Both the position numbers and the translations under genes were made by a program. Of a stretch of 9,048 nt of DNA, positions 6,101 to 9,048 are shown in pieces; position 1 is the first letter of the stretch, and every line of letters begins with the position of its first letter. Below the pieces are notes generated by a model. The model saw only the letters and a program-made list of their open reading frames with translations. It searched no databases and was not told the DNA's origin. Source of the DNA: JAJXWB01 sp039808645 (GTDB lineage: Bacteria; Pseudomonadota; Alphaproteobacteria; Rhizobiales; Beijerinckiaceae); the NCBI GenBank assembly GCA_039808645.1, contig JBDHTL010000142.1:1-9048 (forward strand). Direction: 5' to 3'.

Positions 6101-6490
6101 ATGGACCAGGCGCTCGGCATCGAGACCAACGAGATGAAAAAGGTGATCGGCCAGATCGCCGTCGAATTTTATGCGCAGGCGACGCCCGCCGCGCTCGCGG
6201 GGCGTCTGGCGCGCATGCATCAGGCCGCCTGGGACGAGGTGCTCGCCGGGCGTCACGCCGGCGCGGCCTTCGCCGAAGTGCGCCGGCATGCGCAGCGCGT
6301 CTTCAATCCCGACGAGATGATCGACGCCTGCAACAGCCACATCCTCTGGGCGCTGACCCCGGTCGTCGGCGCCTCGATCGCCTGCGGGCCGGGCGAGGAC
6401 AGGGTGAGCCTGCGGGAGATCGCAGCGGCCCTGGCGCAGATGCTGTCGGGCGCCGCCGGCATCGCGCGCGAGCGGCGCATCGCCGCCTGA
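6101..6490 (+). CDS. Small hypothetical protein, probably all-helical
   Basis: This 129-residue ORF ends 59 bp before tRNA-Gly. I do not recognise the family. The sequence is rich in Ala and Arg with long amphipathic stretches, predicted helical almost throughout. Its single short polar break, near residues 96-100 (GPGED), follows a hydrophobic segment (HILWALTPVVGASIAC, about 80-95). There is no signal peptide, CxxCH or known catalytic motif. Two cysteines (C77 and C95) and five histidines or so are scattered. No good Shine-Dalgarno precedes the ATG, and other ATGs nearby are out of frame. Codon composition resembles neighbouring genes, and the reading frame is uninterrupted for 390 bp. That is modest support in GC-rich DNA where long chance ORFs are common. 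It is separated from the cytochrome cluster by a hairpin, so it is probably not part of it. Confidence 0.55.
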   Translation: MDQALGIETNEMKKVIGQIAVEFYAQATPAALAGRLARMHQAAWDEVLAGRHAGAAFAEVRRHAQRVFNPDEMIDACNSHILWALTPVVGASIACGPGEDRVSLREIAAALAQMLSGAAGIARERRIAA

Positions 6491-6497
6491 TCTCCGG

Positions 6498-6526
6498 TTG
6501 CAATCGGCGACGCGCGCGGGCATATG
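6498..6526 (+). promoter_or_regulatory. Possible promoter for tRNA-Gly
   Basis: TTGCAA (6498-6503) and CATATG (6521-6526) are separated by exactly 17 bp and lie 23 bp before the tRNA, giving a short leader. Both boxes are imperfect. The -10 begins with CAT, as at the tRNA-Tyr promoter. Confidence 0.4.
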
Positions 6527-6549
6527 TCCTGCGCCGTTCGACGGCCCGA

Positions 6550-6623
6550 GCGGGTGTAGCTCAATGGTAGAGCAGCAGCCTTCCAAGCTGAATACGAGGG
6601 TTCGATTCCCTTCACCCGCTCCA
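6550..6623 (+). tRNA. tRNA-Gly (anticodon UCC), CCA encoded
   Basis: This is a standard class I cloverleaf. The acceptor is GCGGGTG (6550-6556) with CACCCGC (6613-6619), followed by discriminator T and an encoded CCA (6621-6623). The D arm is GCTC-AATGGTA-GAGC. The anticodon loop CTTCCAA carries TCC at 6582-6584. The T loop is TTCGATT. It decodes GGA and GGG. Confidence 0.97.
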
Positions 6624-6661
6624 GTTTCCTCCCGAAGCTCTCCGTTCCCTCTTAAATCGCC

Positions 6662-7558
6662 TCAGCCGCCCTGCGCGCGCGGCGGTCCGCTTCGCGCGTC
6701 CGCGGGCGGCCCGAGATGCGGCATGTAGCGCTCCAGAAAGTCGCCGGTCTCGGATTTCCATCCCGCGGGCGGCTCCCTGAGCGCGGGCTTTGTCGCTCCG
6801 GGCTGCAGGTGGACGATTCTGTAGCCTTCCCGCTTCAGCCGCCGCAGCAGGACAGGCAGCATGGCGACCGTCTGGGCGCGGATGTCGTGGAGCAGCAGGA
6901 TGCCGCGGCCGGTCGCCGCGAGGCGTCTCATCGTCAGCTCCAATTGCGCCTGCGGCGTCTGGGCGAGCCAATCGGAAGCCCAGAGATCGGCGCCGAAGAC
7001 GGCGATGTCGCGGGCGTCGAGCCAGGCGAGAGTCTCCGGCGTGTCCGCGAAGCCGGGGAAACGGAAGAAGGGCGTGACGGGACGCTCGCCCGTCAACGCG
7101 CCCTGGCCCGCCGCGCGCTGCGTCGCGTCGATCCCGTGCGCGATTTCCTCGATTGCGGCGGACCGGGACAGCCCGCGCAGGGTCCGCATCGGGTGGGACC
7201 AGGAATGGTGGCCGATCGTGTGGCCGTCCTTCAGCGCGCGCCGGACGATCTGCGGATGCGCCTCCGCGTTGCGGCCGACGAAGAAGAATGTCGCGCGCAC
7301 GCATTCCGCCGCCAGCGCGTCGAGCGCTCGTTCGGTCAGGCCCGGCAGAGGACCGTCGTCGAGGGTCAGCACGACTTCCTTCTCCGCGAGCGCGAGCGTC
7401 TGCGGATAGGTCTTCTGGCCGATGTGCAGGCCGCCGGGCGCGCCGACCTCGATCACGCGGCCGACCCCCAGCGCATCCGGATTGCCACAGGCTTCCGGGG
7501 CTTCGGCGGAGGCGGTCGCGGCCGCGAGACAAAGCAGGAGAGCGAGAAGGACGCGCAT
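6662..7558 (-). CDS. Secreted polysaccharide deacetylase (NodB-homology, CE4 family)
   Basis: The product has 298 residues. A signal peptide (MRVLLALLLCLAAATASA, cleaved after A18) is followed by a NodB domain with all five motifs. TLDDGP holds the catalytic base and metal Asp (D67, D68). GHHSWSH holds the metal histidines H118 and H122. FFRFPGF carries R166. ADLWASDW (190-197) is motif 4. LLLHD carries the second catalytic histidine, H224. The enzyme should remove N-acetyl groups from an amino sugar polymer, perhaps peptidoglycan or an exopolysaccharide, in the periplasm; the substrate cannot be read from sequence. Residues after about 255 form a Pro/Gly-rich tail of no recognised domain. 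I chose ATG 7558 because it starts the signal peptide; the frame stays open upstream to 7690, but that part is not secretory sequence and overlaps the divergent gene. It is transcribed divergently from hemJ and converges on tRNA-Gly. Confidence 0.9.
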   Translation of the reverse strand: MRVLLALLLCLAAATASAEAPEACGNPDALGVGRVIEVGAPGGLHIGQKTYPQTLALAEKEVVLTLDDGPLPGLTERALDALAAECVRATFFFVGRNAEAHPQIVRRALKDGHTIGHHSWSHPMRTLRGLSRSAAIEEIAHGIDATQRAAGQGALTGERPVTPFFRFPGFADTPETLAWLDARDIAVFGADLWASDWLAQTPQAQLELTMRRLAATGRGILLLHDIRAQTVAMLPVLLRRLKREGYRIVHLQPGATKPALREPPAGWKSETGDFLERYMPHLGPPADARSGPPRAQGG

Positions 7559-7652
7559 GCAGGCGAGGCTATAGCAGGTCGTGGGCCGCGCGTGTGCGGC
7601 GCCTGCAAACGCGGTTGACGCGCCGCGCCACGCCCGCCAAGGTCCGCGCGCG
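7559..7652. promoter_or_regulatory. Divergent intergenic region between deacetylase and hemJ-like gene
   Basis: These 94 bp must hold the promoters of both divergent genes. A TTGACG at 7615-7620 points toward hemJ, but no convincing -10 lies 16-18 bp downstream. A TATAG within 7570-7575 is the only -10-like element. Nothing firmer is visible. Confidence 0.3.
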
Positions 7653-8066
7653 ATGGAATGGGTCAAGGTATTGCATCTCTTCGGCGTCATCGGCTGGATG
7701 GCCGGCGTGTTCTACATGCCGCGCCTGCTGGTCAACATCGCCGAGGCGCACCAGGCGGGCGAACCGACCGAACGGCTTCTGGGCATGGCGAAGCGCCTGT
7801 TCCGTTTTTGCGCGGGGCTCGGGATCCTCGGCATGGCGGCCGGCCTCTGGGACTGGCTCGGCTTCGGCATCGGCGGCCGCTGGCTGCACTGGAAGCTCGT
7901 CTTCGTCGTCGGCCTCGTCGTCTATTACGCGCTGAGCGCCGTGTGGCTGGCGCAGATGCGGCGCGGCGACTTCCGCCATTCCTCGATCTTCTTCCGCGTC
8001 TACAACGAGTTCTCGCTCCTGATGTTCGTGCCGATCCTGATCTTTGCGGTGACGAAGCTGCCGTAG
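7653..8066 (+). CDS. hemJ: HemJ-like protoporphyrinogen IX oxidase (UPF0093/CopD-like membrane protein)
   Basis: This 137-residue integral membrane protein has about four membrane segments (roughly 6-24, 50-70, 80-100, 117-134). The N-terminus (WVKVLHLFGVIGWMAGVFYM then PRLLVNIAEAH) is the family signature, including H8. The HWKL segment carries K81, and HSSIFFRVYNEFSLLMFVPI is the usual last block. HemJ oxidises protoporphyrinogen IX to protoporphyrin IX, the penultimate step of heme synthesis, and is itself a heme protein; as I recall, the conserved His and Lys are needed. The length is slightly below the usual 140-150 residues. I chose ATG 7653 because the family begins almost at this Met; the upstream extension is not membrane-like. 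It stands apart from the usual hemE/hemH neighbours, so it may be a second copy or a HemJ/CopD-type paralogue. Confidence 0.78.
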   Translation: MEWVKVLHLFGVIGWMAGVFYMPRLLVNIAEAHQAGEPTERLLGMAKRLFRFCAGLGILGMAAGLWDWLGFGIGGRWLHWKLVFVVGLVVYYALSAVWLAQMRRGDFRHSSIFFRVYNEFSLLMFVPILIFAVTKLP

Positions 8067-8070
8067 AACC

Positions 8071-8086
8071 GGGCGCCGGGGCGCCC
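8071..8086 (+). terminator. Hairpin after hemJ-like gene
   Basis: GGGCGC (8071-8076) and GCGCCC (8081-8086) form a perfect stem around a 4-nt loop, only 4 bp after the stop. No T-run follows, so it may be a weak terminator or an RNA-stabilising element. Confidence 0.35.
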
Positions 8087-8123
8087 TATCTTCCGGCGGC
8101 GAGCGGCCGTTGCGGAGCGCGTC

Positions 8124-8846
8124 ATGCCTTACGAACTCTTCTATTGGCCGGGCATTCCCGGGCGCGGCGAATTCGTGCGGCTGGCGCTCGAAGAGGCCGG
8201 CGCCGATTATGACGACGTTTGCCGCGTGAAAGGGTGCGGCGTGAAGGAGATGACGGCGCTGATGGAGGAGGGCGCGCATCCCCCGTTCGCGCCGCCGTTC
8301 CTGCGCGACGGCGACGTCGTGATCGGCCAGACCGCCAATATCCTGCTCTACCTCGGCCGCCGGCTGAACCTCGCGCCGCGGGAAGAAGCCGGCAGGCTCT
8401 GGACGCATCAGATCCAGCTCACGATCGCCGATTGCGCCGCCGAGGCGCACGATGTTCATCACCCGATTAGCGTCGGGCTGTATTATGAAGACCAGAAAAC
8501 GGAGGCGGCGCGGCGCGCGAAGTCGTTCCGCGAGGACCGCATTCCGAAGTTTCTCGACTGGTTCGAGAAGGTTCTGGAGGCCAATCCGGCGGGTCCCGCG
8601 CATCTCGTCGGCCGGAAGATCAGCTATGCCGATCTGTCCCTCTATCATCTCGTCGCGGGCCTCGAATACGCGTTTCCGCGCACGATGGCGCGGCATCTGC
8701 CGGCGCGGGAGAGGGTTGCCGCGCTCGCGGCCGCGATTGCGCAGCGTCCGCGGATAGCGGCCTATCTGAAAAGCCCGCGCCGGCAGGCGTTCAACCAGGA
8801 CGGCCTGTTCCGCCATTATCCGGAGCTGGACCGGCCGCACGGCTGA
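8124..8846 (+). CDS. Glutathione S-transferase family protein
   Basis: This 240-residue cytosolic protein has the two GST domains. The N-terminal thioredoxin-like fold runs from about 1 to 80. It includes Y7 in LFYWPGIPGRGE, a position that activates glutathione in Tyr-type (sigma/alpha/mu-like) GSTs, and the cis-Pro region APPF (56-59). Q69-T70 of IGQTANILLYLG is the glutathione gamma-Glu contact, where most members have Gln-Ser. The helical C-terminal domain (from about 86) contains the folding N-cap box SYAD (167-170) followed by LSLYHL. It probably conjugates glutathione to electrophiles or reduces peroxides; substrates cannot be predicted. It has GGAG upstream of ATG 8124. The 57-bp gap after hemJ holds a hairpin, so the two could be either co-transcribed or separate. 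Confidence 0.87.
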   Translation: MPYELFYWPGIPGRGEFVRLALEEAGADYDDVCRVKGCGVKEMTALMEEGAHPPFAPPFLRDGDVVIGQTANILLYLGRRLNLAPREEAGRLWTHQIQLTIADCAAEAHDVHHPISVGLYYEDQKTEAARRAKSFREDRIPKFLDWFEKVLEANPAGPAHLVGRKISYADLSLYHLVAGLEYAFPRTMARHLPARERVAALAAAIAQRPRIAAYLKSPRRQAFNQDGLFRHYPELDRPHG

Positions 8847-8858
8847 TTTCCGCCCAGC

Positions 8859-8887
8859 TTGAATATTCCGGCAAAGAGCCTTAAACG
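8859..8887 (+). promoter_or_regulatory. Possible tuf promoter
   Basis: TTGAAT (8859-8864), a 17-bp spacer and TAAACG (8882-8887) lie 41 bp before the tuf start. The -10 is poor. TACACT (8901-8906) is a better -10 but has no clear -35. A promoter is expected in this 81-bp gap, but the exact boxes are uncertain. Confidence 0.3.
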
Positions 8888-8927
8888 CTCGGCCCGCACT
8901 TACACTCCTCCAGTCGGATCAGGGGCC

Positions 8928-9048
8928 ATGGGCAAGGAAAAGTTCGAACGCACGAAGCCGCATTGCAACATCGGCACGATCGGTCACGTTGACCACGGCA
9001 AGACGTCTTTGACGGCTGCGATCACGAAGGTCCTGGCGGAGACGGGCG
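8928..9048 (+). CDS. tuf: Elongation factor Tu, 5' end (partial)
   Basis: Forty codons are present before the window ends. The sequence MGKEKFERTKPHCNIGTIGH then VDHGKTSLTAAITKVLAETG is the EF-Tu N-terminus. It includes the GTP-binding P-loop GHVDHGKT (about 19-26), which contacts the phosphates. EF-Tu carries aminoacyl-tRNA to the ribosome. AGGGG (8921-8925) lies just before the ATG. Proximity to tRNA-Tyr and tRNA-Gly fits the common bacterial arrangement in which these tRNAs precede tuf. Confidence 0.96.
   Translation, partial: MGKEKFERTKPHCNIGTIGHVDHGKTSLTAAITKVLAETG

Noticed and set aside
4666..6570. 634-codon plus-strand frame overlapping the tetraheme gene
   Set aside because: Its translation is low-complexity Arg-rich sequence. 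The frame encoding four CxxCH sites and a signal peptide is the real one.
1778..6623. Prophage or integrative element attached at tRNA-Tyr
   Set aside because: No integrase, no repeated tRNA 3' end and no phage-like gene is present; the genes are ordinary metabolic ones.
1..9048. CRISPR arrays, insertion sequences and long direct repeats
   Set aside because: None was seen by eye; the only clear repeat is the protein-level duplication in the tetraheme cytochrome.

Overview
The window looks like chromosomal DNA of a GC-rich alphaproteobacterium, probably Hyphomicrobiales-like. The reasons are the GC-rich base composition, a DUF294-type tail next to a DnaQ-like exonuclease, and rlmB, tRNA-Tyr, tRNA-Gly and tuf lying in the same order. 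This is family recognition by eye; no database search was possible.

Layout. Positions 1-737 hold the tail of a probable CBS/DUF294 nucleotidyltransferase-like gene and a complete DEDDh exonuclease gene, both on the plus strand. They converge, with a 2-bp gap, on a TrmH/SpoU-type rRNA methyltransferase (rlmB-like, minus strand, 740-1591). A tRNA-Tyr(GUA) with a good sigma70-type promoter follows at 1778-1862. After a 275-bp leader come four plus-strand redox genes (2138-5986): fccA (diheme cytochrome c), fccB (Tat-exported flavoprotein), a NapC/NirT-type membrane-anchored tetraheme cytochrome, and a secreted 437-residue tetraheme cytochrome built as a tandem duplication. A terminator-like hairpin follows. 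Next are a small helical protein of unknown function (6101-6490) and a tRNA-Gly(UCC) at 6550-6623. Then come a minus-strand secreted polysaccharide deacetylase, a divergent hemJ-like membrane gene, a glutathione S-transferase-like gene, and the first 40 codons of tuf running off the end.

The notable unit is the fccAB-multiheme cluster. It encodes ten CxxCH heme sites plus one flavin. FccAB should oxidise sulfide in the periplasm to sulfur or polysulfide. The NapC-type protein offers a route between periplasmic hemes and the membrane quinone pool. The duplicated cytochrome is a plausible soluble electron carrier or a further enzyme. I predict alternating bis-His and His/Met hemes in it, because the candidate ligands recur at matching positions in both halves. 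A terminator-like hairpin between fccB and the NapC-type gene suggests that the last two genes are expressed below, or separately from, fccAB. The cluster sits between two tRNA genes, where accessory genes often lie, but I saw no direct-repeat att site, no integrase and no clear compositional shift.
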